From Fragilariopsis cylindrus CCMP1102 (taxonomy: Eukaryota; Bacillariophyta; Bacillariophyceae; Bacillariales; Bacillariaceae), in assembly GCA_900095095.1 (NCBI GenBank), contig FMBT01000174.1:1-32443 (forward strand): a DNA stretch of 32,443 bases, written 5' to 3'. The notes beneath the pieces were generated by a model. The model was not told the origin of the DNA, did no database searches, and was given only the letters and a program-made list of their open reading frames with translations. Below are positions 22,501-32,120 of the stretch, one piece after another. A program made the translations under genes and the position numbers. The number at the start of each line of letters is the position of its first letter. Position 1 is the stretch's first letter.

Positions 22501-24293
22501 TATCTGCTGGACAAGAAGCAATAGCAAAGGAAGGTCATCTAGATAGATGTATCAAAAAGACAGCTAATATGGATCTATCGACGATTGAGCGAGTAAATGA
22601 AAATTCAGTTTGGTTGTCAAAAGAAATCCGTGCTGTACGAAAGAAGCTCAAGCAAATTTGTAACTTGATTGATGCTGAAACACGCCAGGTCTCTCTTTCC
22701 GCTGAACAAAAAGCAAAAGTAGACCGTCGCCCTGCATTAGAGACTGAACTAAGCATATACGAATCAGCCGTGGAGGAAGTTCAAAAACGAATCAAGGAGC
22801 TCAACGATGAAAATCGAGATAACAAAAAGCGTCTATCTGCCTCGAATAGTGAACATCCTCTACATCAAGAAAAGATCAATGTTCAAAATGAAGCTACCGA
22901 TAAGGATGAAGGTGATCACAGCTCGGACTTAATGAGCAAAAGGAATAAAGGCATAAAAGTTTCTGAATCGAAGTCAGCCGCATATTTCTGTGATCTCTGT
23001 GGAGTTAAATGCAGCGACAAGGAGAGCTTTTTCCTCCATCAAAATGGAAGAAAGCATCGGAATCGAGCAACTCAAATCGCGGAAGAAGAAAAGGAAAGAG
23101 CTGCGACTACGATACGTCAGCAACAGCAAATTGAGCAGCTGAAAGCAGTTCCCGTCTTCACACCTCCTTCTAAAAAGATTATTAAGAATATTTGGGGAGC
23201 ACCTGCTTCGCAGCCGCACTATAAGCTTCCACCTCCACCGCATCCAGTGGTAGCACATGTTGTGCTGAAAACTTCATCTTCCCCTAAAATTTGTCCAATA
23301 TCTCCTTCCACTAATTTTAAGGAGATATTAAAAGATGAAGAAAGTGTCAAGATGATAAAGAAAAATCTGTCGCGAACAACAAAGCAATCTTCTAGGGTCC
23401 TTCCTAAGAAAATCGTGACGAGTTATATTGTGTCACCGTCGCCATCTCGTAAAATAACTTCATCTCCTGGTTCTACTTTCACACAGATACTGAATGAACA
23501 AGTTATATCCAAGAAAAAGAAGAAGCCGTCTGTTTCAACAAAACGATCTACCGAACCAACAGTTTGTGTATCGAGTCCAGGATCTACTCGTTGTGTACCA
23601 CTTGCTATATATGCTACCCCTGATCAGAAAGCCCAAAACTCGCAACGCTCGACAAGTGTTTCCCTGGCTGATTTTCTGGCTCCTTCTCGCGAGAAACAGA
23701 CATCGTTTGTTTCGACTTCTCCTAACACTGCACCGTGGTTGGAAGATGAACCTGCTGCCAATAAGATAGAAAAGACAACGACGATGATTATGACTGCACC
23801 AAATTCCAAGTCAATTGTACAAATCCAAGCCGAAGAGGCAGATTTAAAAGCCCGGCAAGACAAAAGTTATGGGAAAGAAGGTGGAGGAAGTTGGTATGTG
23901 AATAGGAGGGAACGTGCTAAGTCCGTATTGGAGATTCAAAAGAGTACTCAAGAAGATTTAGAACATCGTCTCCTGGTGGAAGAACAAATGAAAATTGAAG
24001 CTCAAATTCGCGAAGACAACAATCGTAAACAGAAACAGCAGGGAAAACAGCAACAAGAAAAGAAAGGTGGTAGTAGTAGTAACAAAGGAGGTGGTGGTTC
24101 GAAACGACGAAATAAAAAAGCCCAAAACAACAGTAACAATAAGGACAAGCTAAAAAAGAATAATAGTACTGTTCCTAAAACTGCTGACGGCGAAATTAAG
24201 GCATCTAACGGGTCCAAAACGAACCCCAACAATGATCGGGGTAGTCCATCGAAACGATCGCAGCAGAAAACGAAGGAGGGAACAAAACTTTAA
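19550..24293 (+). CDS. Ankyrin/RCC1-repeat protein with U1-type zinc finger, IBTK-like
   Basis: Proposed exons 19550-19880, 20008-21992 and 22092-24293 give 1505 residues. The second intron (GTACGG...TCTGTAG) is well supported: it joins DLFNVIPILIMAERTE to SPFLISYCTDFIRRN in phase. The first (GTAACG...GAGCAG) is less certain; a one-base frame break near 20001-20020 would serve equally. Order of parts: ankyrin-like LLQPDQESGYNPFHRAI, a polar linker, then RCC1 repeats (GQLFSFGVEKCGRLGLGD, GEVFSWGSNRFGQLGD, GEVYVWGDNASGQMG, later GALFTWG), then a helical post-BTB-like segment, and a C-x2-C-x12-H-x5-H zinc finger (CDLCG...FLHQNGRKH, about residue 1070) of the U1/matrin type. The tail has short repeats (TNFKEIL, STFTQIL, SLADFL) and a basic coiled region. 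IBTK proteins act as adaptors (for example of cullin ligases); no clear BTB domain is seen here. Function is inferred from architecture only. Confidence 0.8.
21435..21482 (+). repeat. Perfect 24-nt tandem duplication in coding sequence
   Basis: Two identical adjacent copies of a 24-nt unit (starting AATCGCATCGCAAATCC) encode NRIANPTA twice in a loop between RCC1 repeats. Perfect identity suggests a recent duplication; it keeps the frame. Confidence 0.95.
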
Positions 24294-24621
24294 TAAAAAT
24301 GGCATCATTCAATACTTTGACTTTCATTCACTACAGTATTCATATATCGTAGAGTAGATATAGTGCGTGTTTGGATTGCTACCTATCCTGATCCCATCCA
24401 GTGTATGTATCACAGCATCGTACCTAATAGAAAGTAGTAAAATATATTGGTAAATATAAGTATTACACTCTGTGCTATGTGCAATAGATGTAGATGTAGT
24501 TGTAGATGTTTTAAAGAAGAAAAATTACTATTAATATCACATCTTACTAGAAAATTTTGGAAAGGACTATATTTGAATTTCTATTTTTATGTTCCCCCTT
24601 ATTTCTACAGCATTTCTTCTT
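24294..24621. other. Convergent intergenic region
   Basis: These 328 nt between two convergent stops hold no gene. TACAGTA is at 24332-24338, and a GTAGATGTAG repeat lies near 24489-24506. Confidence 0.4.
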
Positions 24622-25572
24622 CTATGCTATCGTAGACAAAAGTAATCTCCGAGAACGCGTTCTGTGAGGTGATACTATGTAAGCTGCAGCTGAAGATCTA
24701 TGCGTCGTTGGTAATGGTGGTGATAATGGTGATGATAATGATGATGATGATGATAATGATGATAATGGTGATGGTAGAACCTTTTTCTGCCTTTTGTCGT
24801 TGGTGGCGATGTTCTTTACAGATTCTTTTCCTTCCTTATTATGTTTATCATTTGCATTGTATTTGCCTTTGCCGTTGCCGCCAACAACACAGATGTTTCT
24901 TTCGTTTTCGTCTTGATGATTATGATGATGATGATGATGATGATGATAGTTGTGACCAGCCTTAGCATCTTTTTTTCCAATTAGATATGCCTTTTCTTGA
25001 CAGTGGACAGAAATTTGATGATATAATAGTGCAATATATTCATAGTCAACATTTCTTTTACCCTGTTTCCACGTTCTTCGTTGTTCGTCAAGAACTACCT
25101 CCATTGCTATAAATCTATTCTTTTTTCTTGCCTTAGACCCACGTGGGGTTTTATTCTCTAATCCTCTTGTTGTTTCCTCCTCTTCCTCCTCGTTCTGGTT
25201 CTGGTTCTCGTGATCTTGTTCTCTATTCTTGACGGTGTCATCATCATCATCATCGCCATCTTTTTCTTCTTCGTCGTCGTCGTCATTACTGTCTAAGGAG
25301 AGTGTCCCTGCGATTATTTTTCTCAATACTTTGACGCATGATTGTTTCATGTCCCGAAACTCAACTTGGGTGTACCATATACTTTTGATCTCCGCTTCAC
25401 TAAAATCAGATAACGATGGTACAGAACAGATAGTAATAGCTACTGTACTATTACTATCATCATATCCGTCGTCTGAAAATGAAACCATTCTTCGTGGACG
25501 AGAACGACGACGTGGTCTTCTATTTCCTATGGATGACACCATTGTCTTGGGTGAAGTAGAAAGAATAATCAT
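24622..25572 (-). CDS. Diatom-type unknown family protein (IWYT / LDEQ), member A
   Basis: A single-exon 316-residue protein from the ATG at 25572. A basic N terminus leads to MVSFSDDG, VPSLSDFSEAEIKSIWYTQV and EFRDMKQSCVKVLRKI. After an Asp/Glu/Asn-rich spacer come GLENKTPRGSKARKKNR, EVVLDEQRRTWKQGKRN and EYIALLYHQISVHCQEKAYL followed by GKKDAKAG. A poly-His stretch and a Ser/Pro-rich tail end it. The order (VxFS, SIWYT, GLE-TP, VLDEQ, a helix with S-x-x-CQEKA) is one I associate with a large protein family expanded in diatoms, of unknown function; this is recalled pattern knowledge, not a search. No signal peptide or membrane segment. Member B, transcribed in the opposite direction about 2 kb away, has the same layout. 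Confidence 0.78.
   Translation of the reverse strand: MIILSTSPKTMVSSIGNRRPRRRSRPRRMVSFSDDGYDDSNSTVAITICSVPSLSDFSEAEIKSIWYTQVEFRDMKQSCVKVLRKIIAGTLSLDSNDDDDEEEKDGDDDDDDTVKNREQDHENQNQNEEEEEETTRGLENKTPRGSKARKKNRFIAMEVVLDEQRRTWKQGKRNVDYEYIALLYHQISVHCQEKAYLIGKKDAKAGHNYHHHHHHHHNHQDENERNICVVGGNGKGKYNANDKHNKEGKESVKNIATNDKRQKKVLPSPLSSLSSSSSLSSPLSPPLPTTHRSSAAAYIVSPHRTRSRRLLLSTIA
24922..24946. repeat. (ATG)n/(CAT)n triplet run encoding poly-His
   Basis: A pure triplet run that, read on the minus strand, encodes eight consecutive His residues in family member A. A second, interrupted ATG/GAT-type tract lies at about 24720-24776. Confidence 0.85.
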
Positions 25573-26736
25573 TGTAGTACGGTGCTAATTACTGGATTGC
25601 TTACTGACTTGTTTACTTTGTTTAGTTGTAAGTATGAAAGTGGTGGGGATGCTATGTAGTACGCCGAATGGGAATGGACTGGAAAGTTTGAATGAATATT
25701 TTTTAAGTTAATTGAAAAAATAATAATAATATTATGTATACATCGTGAAAAAGCAAAAGATGTGCGAACCTTTTTTACTTATTGAACAAAATATATAACT
25801 TCAGGGGCTATTATAAACAAAATAGCAATAATGCTAAGTACTGATAGCTAGTCGTAGATTTCTGAAAATTCATATGTAATTCAACATATTATAGTTCGCT
25901 CAGGACTATGCTCACCGGTGGTAACACGCGTATATTTCAGCGGAATTGTGCTGAAATCGTGCCGTGAAATAAAATTGTGCCAGTATTGTGTCCGGCACAG
26001 CAAATTGAAAATGTGCCACCAAATTGAATAAATTAGTTATCATGGCGTGCAATGGTCCAACAGTAAATTAATTAATATGGTACAATTTTACGTTTTGTAT
26101 GAATCAGCGAGTGTCTTACTTCTATACAATTATTGTATAATATATTTGATACGAGTGCAATGTGTAGGCTAAGCTAAACAGCACTCTAATGTATAACTGA
26201 ATACAATACAGGTAAAATTTGAATTCAAATATACAACGGCAACAACAACAACAGTAGCTACTATTATTATTGATGATAGGATCGAGACCACACTCCTTTT
26301 CTTTTTGGGAGGATATGATGAATGCTATGCTAGCTAGTAGGTGCAGTATTAGCAGCAACAGACTCGTTGTGCTCATACGGAAAACTAGCAATGTCACTGA
26401 ATGAAAATACTGTAATGAATACAATCAAGAACAAACAAAGTGTGAAAGAAGAATAGGAATTTGATATGGTTGACAAGCCAAGGTTACCTCACTCACTCAC
26501 TCACTAAATGCTAACATCAACATAAAATTACCGATTAGACACAACCCTTAGCCATATATAGGAGTTTTTGATCAGCATAAGTTGTTGTTTTTCTTGGAAC
26601 ACTCTCTCTGTTCTGTCCACAGAAAACGGCATGGGTAGCAGCTCTTTATGGTAGCAGCAGTAGCAGCAGCAGCAGTAGATATATATGTAGACAACTCAGC
26701 CAGTGTCTAGCTTGGTGGTACAAATTGTCTATTGCT

Positions 26737-26776
26737 TGTGTGTGTGTGTATATATATATATAAATATATATATATG
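26737..26776. repeat. (TG)n(TA)n microsatellite
   Basis: A run of TG dinucleotides passes directly into TA dinucleotides, interrupted once by AAA near 26762. It is in non-coding DNA and likely length-polymorphic. Confidence 0.9.
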
Positions 26777-27123
26777 TGGCGTGATATTCTCTCAAGCTGT
26801 TGGCTTTGAATTTCCAAAGTCTGTTCACTGGAACGCTATTTCACTGTCCAGACTTTTTCCAACATTTCTGTGTGCAGTTTTTGGTCATGACCATCCTTAT
26901 TTCTTGAGGAGGTGAATGCGATACCTAGCTAGCAATGTCAGCCAGGAAATATAAAAAAACAAATAGTCCTACATCAACGCATACTGTAGTAGGTCCTACT
27001 ATCACTAGTGATACTACTATTGCTTTCACGATTAGGCACAACAAGGGTATAATTAATTTTAAGTTAACGAAAATAAAAAAATGAGTCTCAAAACACGATT
27101 CGCTCATAATATTTCGATGCCGA

Positions 27124-27178
27124 ACTGAGAACCACGATAGGAAGTATTTTGTTCCATACTTGAACTTCTTTAAAACTT
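27124..27178. repeat. 55-nt direct repeat, copy 1
   Basis: Begins ACTGAGAACCACGATAGG and ends TTTAAAACTT. Copy 2 starts 107 nt downstream and differs at three positions. The 52 nt between them are unrelated. Confidence 0.9.
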
Positions 27179-27230
27179 GTACAATTATGTAATTGCTAAC
27201 CACTCGATCTTACTTGAACGGCGAAGTATA

Positions 27231-27285
27231 ACTGAGAACCACGACAGGAAGTATTTTGTTCCATACTTGAAGTACTTTAAAACTT
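27231..27285. repeat. 55-nt direct repeat, copy 2
   Basis: Begins ACTGAGAACCACGACAGG and ends TTTAAAACTT; it matches copy 1 at 52 of 55 positions. It lies about 340 nt upstream of the start of family member B. Confidence 0.9.
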
Positions 27286-27622
27286 CTAAAAACTCCCCAA
27301 TTCACTATCAACAAATCATATATATTATGTCCTTAAGATAACCATCGCGTCATATGTTGAATATGAAATACAGTATCGCAATGACTACGGAGACAATAAA
27401 TAATTAGAAAAGGCTATTATCATTTTATGTTACAGTACAGAAATATCATTATCTGATTTACGAGTGAAAGTGAAGGTATTTAGATTTCTTTAGTTTTCTA
27501 CTTCTCGATTCGCGATCAGCCAGTACCGATTACATGTTAAAGAAGAAGCTCATAAAATAATACACTATTTAATTTGATCTCAACTTCGCACAACACATAT
27601 ACACATACACATACAAATACAC

Positions 27623-29354
27623 ATGATGACAATGACGATGAATTTCAATAATAAGACTTTTACCGCTGCTCCTACTAACGTCATTAGTGACAATAAAGAT
27701 TGTCGCATTTACGGCGACCGTTGCCATCAACAGCAGCAGCAGCAACAGCAACATCATAAGCTCCAAAATCGCAATCATCCTAATCCCCATCCTCGTCATT
27801 ATCAACATTGTGATTCCCACTGGCCATTGTCATCATCAGCATCATCATCATCATCACTTCGGCTTCCAACGGCAAAGAAGAAGGACAGGAACAGGAACGT
27901 GATACAACGACAACGGCAATTGCTTCTCAAACAAGAAAAACTACAGTTAACTCATGATCAAAAACGATTATTTCTTCTAACGGAGGACGAGGAAGATGTA
28001 GATGTGGTGGAATATAACGATGATGATGAGCCTATTCCTATTGATATTAATGAATGTAATAATAGTAACAGTAGTAAGGATGATAGTCTGCATATCGTCA
28101 AGGATGACTGCAATTTCCGTTTCAGTAACAGTAACAGTGACAGCAACAGTGACAACATCAACGCATCACCAACATCCGTAATAACAAGGAGGAAGACAAA
28201 GACAACAACGGAAACGAAGCCAAAGCCAGTTGTTGGTGATCAAAATCAAAATCAAAAGCGAGGTTACCAGCGCAACACCATCAGTAATAACGAAGGGTGT
28301 ACCACTGATATCGAACAAGAACAGCCACAAGAACAAGAACAAGAGCAAGTGGTTGGCTTCTTGTATCCACGTGACGACAAAAGGTCACGCGTACGTTTTA
28401 CTCCCATACTTTCTGTTTATCGCCATTACGACGATGATGATGCTGGTGATCCTAGTGATGATGGTGATGATGATGGTGATGATGGTGATGATGGTGATGA
28501 TGGTGATGATGTTTCTTTAGCATATTCCGTTGATGATGATGACAAAAACAATAACGATGGTAAAGAAAATGAAAATGAGACATCAATATCAACATCAACA
28601 TCAGCCACGTCGAGGATGGGAAAGAATAGCAGCATCAGTAGGAGCAGCAGTTTCCGTCTTAGTAGAGCCCGTCGTTGTTGGTATTCAAGGGATGAGTTAC
28701 GGACTTTCAAAGATGAACGGAAATCAACTATACGTATGTTAAAAAAGGTTAATTTCGTTGCTGATTTGTTAGATAAATCGATTTATACCTTACGTGGATT
28801 GGAACCATACCATTCGGTACGTTTAATCTGAAAAGTTTTGGGAAATCGAGAAATAGCTTGGGATCGAATTTCTTTCCTTCTTTTTCCTACATCGATGTAT
28901 ATGTACTTATTCTAAATTTTTAACTCGATTCTATTATGATTCTATTTTCTATCTTTTTCCGTAGCTCGCCATCAAAAAAACGATACATAAAAAACGAAAA
29001 GAAGTTCTGGAGTCGGTACTTAATGAACAATGTCGACAAGAAAGTTTATTGAGTAGTAGTCGTGGTGACAACAGTAATAGTGGTAATAATTATCAAGGTA
29101 GTATAGACGTTGATAGTTTAAGAATAATTTCAGGGATGGCATCAGAATGGGCAAGATACAGGGCGTACGAAATAGCAGAAAAAGATGGCATCGAAGCAGC
29201 TCGTGTTTATCGTCAACATAATCATCATACTGGTGATCATTTATTGAACCCGATCATGGTGTGCGATGACGATGACAATGACAATGACGACGGAGATGAA
29301 CATAATGTCATCATGACGACAGCAGCCAATCCTACTACTTCTCCTACTAACTAA
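27623..29354 (+). CDS. Diatom-type unknown family protein (CWYS / LNEQ), member B
   Basis: Two exons, 27623-28816 and 28965-29354, joined at TCG|GTACGT...CCGTAG|CTC in phase 0, give 527 residues. The first 250 residues are low-complexity (Gln, His, Asn, Ser, Asp). The conserved part follows the same order as member A: RSRVRFTPILSVYRHYDDD, an Asp-Gly repeat, RCWYSRDELRTFKDER, GLEPYHSLAIKK, then VLESVLNEQCRQESLL and MASEWARYRAYEIAEKDGIE with AARVYRQ. There is no signal peptide or membrane segment, so it is probably nuclear or cytosolic; function unknown. The stop at 29352 is followed by an open frame one base over (to about 29520), so the true C terminus could be longer. It diverges from member A, which suggests an old inverted duplication or chance clustering in a large family. 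Confidence 0.78.
28457..28510 (+). repeat. GATGATGGT minisatellite in coding sequence
   Basis: Imperfect tandem copies of a 9-nt unit, GATGATGGT, encode a run of Asp-Asp-Gly triplets in family member B. The unit keeps the frame when copy number changes. Confidence 0.9.
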
Positions 29355-29730
29355 TAATACTTGCACTGTAGCATCTGTGCATGAATCTGTCGGTGTAATG
29401 GATATCAATGATTGTGGTGGTGGTAGTGACGGTATTGGGAACGTAGGTTCGGCTTTATCCTACTGGGCGGATTCATCTTGGACTAAGAAGCTTATGGGAG
29501 AAAATATTACTATGAAATAATAGCATAGTCTTCTTGTACATGTTATGAGAATTATACAGTAACGCGTTGTTATCTTCTTTATTCTACTTCAAGATCATTT
29601 TATATTATTGCACAATAGCAAGCTCTCTAGTAGCAGTCTAGCTAGCAGACGTTATTCTACAAGATCTTTCTCAATTCATACAGGAGTAGCCTTCCCGTCG
29701 TATTACATATTATAAATAACTTATTAATTT
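29355..29730. other. 3' region of member B; possible missed C-terminal coding sequence
   Basis: Relative to the stop of member B, the frame one base over is open until a TAA at about 29518. It reads from about 29350 through SVHESVGVMDIND and ALSYWADSSWTKKLMGENIT. This could be a C-terminal part reached by an unseen intron or frame break, or chance. From 29521 the DNA is AT-rich and non-coding, with TACAGTA at 29555-29561, and it converges on the PAPS-transporter gene. Confidence 0.35.
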
Positions 29731-30952
29731 TTACATGTCGAGATGTTCGTGCCATTCGTGGACTAACTCTTTTCCCTTGTCATCGTCCATTCCTTGCCAT
29801 CTGATAAGTTGCTGCCCTTCAGCCTTTTTCTTGATTCGATATAAAACTGCTACCACTACCAGTGCTAAACCCAAATATCCAACATTCGAAATGGGATGAC
29901 CGTATAAGATGCAAGATAGAGCAATGCTAAGCAAGATACGTGCTGTCATCATCAGAGTAAAAACGACTGCCCCAAAGTTCTTAATGGTATAAAAGATGAA
30001 TAGTTGACCTATCGTACTGCAAATACTGAACATAAAAAAGTGCAAATGAATTTCTGAATGTTCCATAACAAATGCATATGCCGGTGATAACTCTTTAGTG
30101 TGGACTAAAGTCACGGCACTTAGCACTGTTGAGAAGGCACTGGTAGCAAACATAAGTTCGACGATGGAAAGATCGAGATGGCGTTGAAATAATCTCGATT
30201 GGAATTGGCTTGTAAACGAATCAAAGAAGAGATAGAAGCTAAGCAGCATAACTCCAGTCCATTTTGCAGAATCGGTTTCGGTATTACCCAAATAATCCTG
30301 GGAAAAACTAAAACGTAAATCGTCGGTAGATGACATGAAGATAGCAATACCGCAACCAATCACCAGAGCGACACAATAGTCGTAAACAGGATCTATATTG
30401 TTTTTGGTGTGAAAACAGAAGAAAAATCGTATAGAGCAGTTTCCAAACAAAATGAGAGAATGGTCCACCTACGTTAGAATTTGTCTGCGTCTATAAGATT
30501 CAATCCAAAGAAATCTTGCTTGATCAACTTACACTGTTTATTTCCTATCAACTTCCCCCTGTTACATAACAAATGAAAGTAAGAAGAATCACATATTTTA
30601 TTAGTTTTACAGTAGTATTATAACATTCTAGAGAGAGAGAGAGAGAGAGAGAAGCACAAGTATAATGTACTGCACGCGTATGTGTAACTCAATTCTGTGG
30701 TGTTACATCGTATAGCTACTTACATTAACATAACAGGTCCAAGTTTGAAGGATTTGAATAGAGTTGTGGCTGGGAATGAAACGTAACGAAGTGCCTCGTA
30801 TTGGCACCAACTACTTAACATATTAGAAATCGATGGGAAACTGTATTCATAAATAACCGTGCTTCGACTGAGACGAGGTTTAAGGTACCACATTAAGAAA
30901 CTTGACATAATCAGTGTCCATAATCGATTACTGAAGACCAAAGCGTATCTTT

Positions 30953-30983
<31 letters not shown>

Positions 30984-32120
30984 GTGTGCGTGTGTGTGAA
31001 AAAATTTCCATCCATCCAAGTGCGTTGTCAAATTTTATTAATTCGTTTCCAATTTATAAAGAAATTTTGTCAGATACCGTCGTCTCTTTTCACAATAATT
31101 TACAGCCAGGTCAAGTCAGGTCAGATGACACACAATAGATATACAGAAACAATTAAAACTTACGAATAGGTAAAGTAATCTCCAGTGTGTCGAGGGTACC
31201 GACGTGTTAACATACGTTCCTGTAATGCACCCCACGTAACGAATGTCACGTTGAGCATTAGGCAGCAGAATAATAGACGTTGGAAAACCTTTGCCTGACT
31301 GGTTTGTATCTGATCAAATTCTAGAGCACGAGCTGCTCCATGAAAGTTCGGTCCGTTATTATTAACGCCAGGACTACCCGTCATGTCAGCAAGGAGTGGG
31401 TCTTCTTGTTCGTATTCTAATGATGAAGACAAATCTGCGTTCGCCCTTCTTTCTTCTTCCTCCTTCTCCTCATCTTCATCTTCCGAATATAGAGCCTCCA
31501 ATTCATCTTCTTCATCGTCGGCATAAGATTGTTGTTCCTCGGATTCATCTGTCGGCTGTCTTCGGTACGAATATTTTTTTCGAATGTTTGGTATCGATCC
31601 TCTCTTTAAAGAATCCGGAAAATAAACTTTCGCAATAATCGTAGTGATAATTACCATGGCCACATAGAGCTTTTTAGATTATATAATTTTAATTTATATT
31701 ATATTATATTATAGATTAGTTGAGAAATGAAGTGAGACGGAGACTTTCGACCAAAAAAGCAAAAAAGAAATCACATCAAAGAATATATACTACAGAAAAA
31801 TAATACAATGACACAATAACACAATTCTAATTTGTACGTACAAGGAAATTTGTAGCAAGTAGATAAAGCTCAGCTTCCGCTGACTTGCTTAAAAATGGTG
31901 ATGGGGATGTTGCCGTGTAAGATATGTGATCCTCGTTGACTAATGCGTTCAAAATGTTGTCGTTCGTATTACTACTAGCAGCGGATTGTATTTCTGTTTG
32001 CTGTGCCGCCGCCGATGTACTGACACTTTCTAAGTTGACAAAGTCATCGTTTTCGTTACTGCTAAGAACTCTATCTATCAGCCACCGGCTTGATTCTACT
32101 ATATCAATAAAGTCTGCCAT
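29731..32120 (-). CDS. PAPS transporter-like nucleotide-sugar transporter (SLC35B type)
   Basis: Five exons: 31842-32120, 31164-31669, 30724-30948, 30533-30558 and 29731-30392. All four introns have GT-AG ends and the phases agree (0, 2, 2, 1), giving 565 residues. The 26-nt fourth exon encodes the GKLIGNKQ that joins LGPVMLM to YPVYDYCVAL. A soluble N-terminal stretch precedes the first membrane segment (LLATNFLLYVAMVIITTIIA). A long acidic loop rich in Glu and Asp follows, then the family core: VTWGALQERMLTRRY, YSFPSISNMLSSWCQYEALR, FKSFKLGPVMLMGK and about ten membrane segments, ending TIGQLFIFYTIKNFGAVVFT and GHPISNVGYLGLALV. The SNxLSSWCQYEALK and K-x-x-PVMLMGK blocks are those of PAPST1/SLC35B2. 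Role: import of PAPS (3'-phosphoadenosine 5'-phosphosulfate) into the Golgi lumen for sulfotransferases such as the one at the start of the window. Confidence 0.9.
30631..30652. repeat. (GA)11 microsatellite in PAPST intron
   Basis: Read on the coding strand this is a CT-rich tract inside the intron between exons 3 and 4 (30559-30723). It lies about 70 nt upstream of the microexon acceptor and may help define it. Confidence 0.9.
30953..30998. repeat. (TG)n/(CA)n microsatellite abutting a splice acceptor
   Basis: About 46 nt of TG with two CG interruptions. On the coding strand it is a CA run placed directly before the acceptor (AAAAG) of PAPST exon 3, where a pyrimidine tract would normally be. 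Confidence 0.92.

Larger units (their letters stand above)
25573..27622. other. 2-kb non-coding region between paralogous divergent genes
   Basis: This is the longest gene-free stretch in the window. It holds a cluster of GTGCC words (25944-26018), an ACTC tandem near 26490-26507, a TG/TA microsatellite (26737-26776), a 12-bp palindrome ATCACTAGTGAT (27001-27012), a diverged 55-nt direct repeat (27124 and 27231), and TACTGTA/TACAGTA at 26408, 26982, 27369 and 27431. Open frames on the minus strand (26122-26424, 26646-26828, 26925-27203) are low-complexity. No RNA gene was recognised. Confidence 0.5.

Noticed and set aside
26122-26424. Minus-strand frame with an internal ATG at 26376 and a hydrophobic, signal-peptide-like start
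   Set aside because: It is short, opens with TTG, and continues into poly-Cys/Asn low complexity; no family or conserved motif is seen.
27001-27012. 12-bp palindrome ATCACTAGTGAT as a transposon end or regulatory site
   Set aside because: The flanks are not inverted repeats and no partner end or target duplication was found.
30954-31169. Open frames reading Met-Cys-Val-Cys repeats
   Set aside because: They are translations of the TG microsatellite inside a PAPST intron.
31160-31663. The PAPST first exons as two separate small genes (31827-32120 and 31160-31663)
   Set aside because: GTACGT...AAAAAG splicing in phase 0 joins them to a continuous first membrane segment; the second frame starts with GTG.
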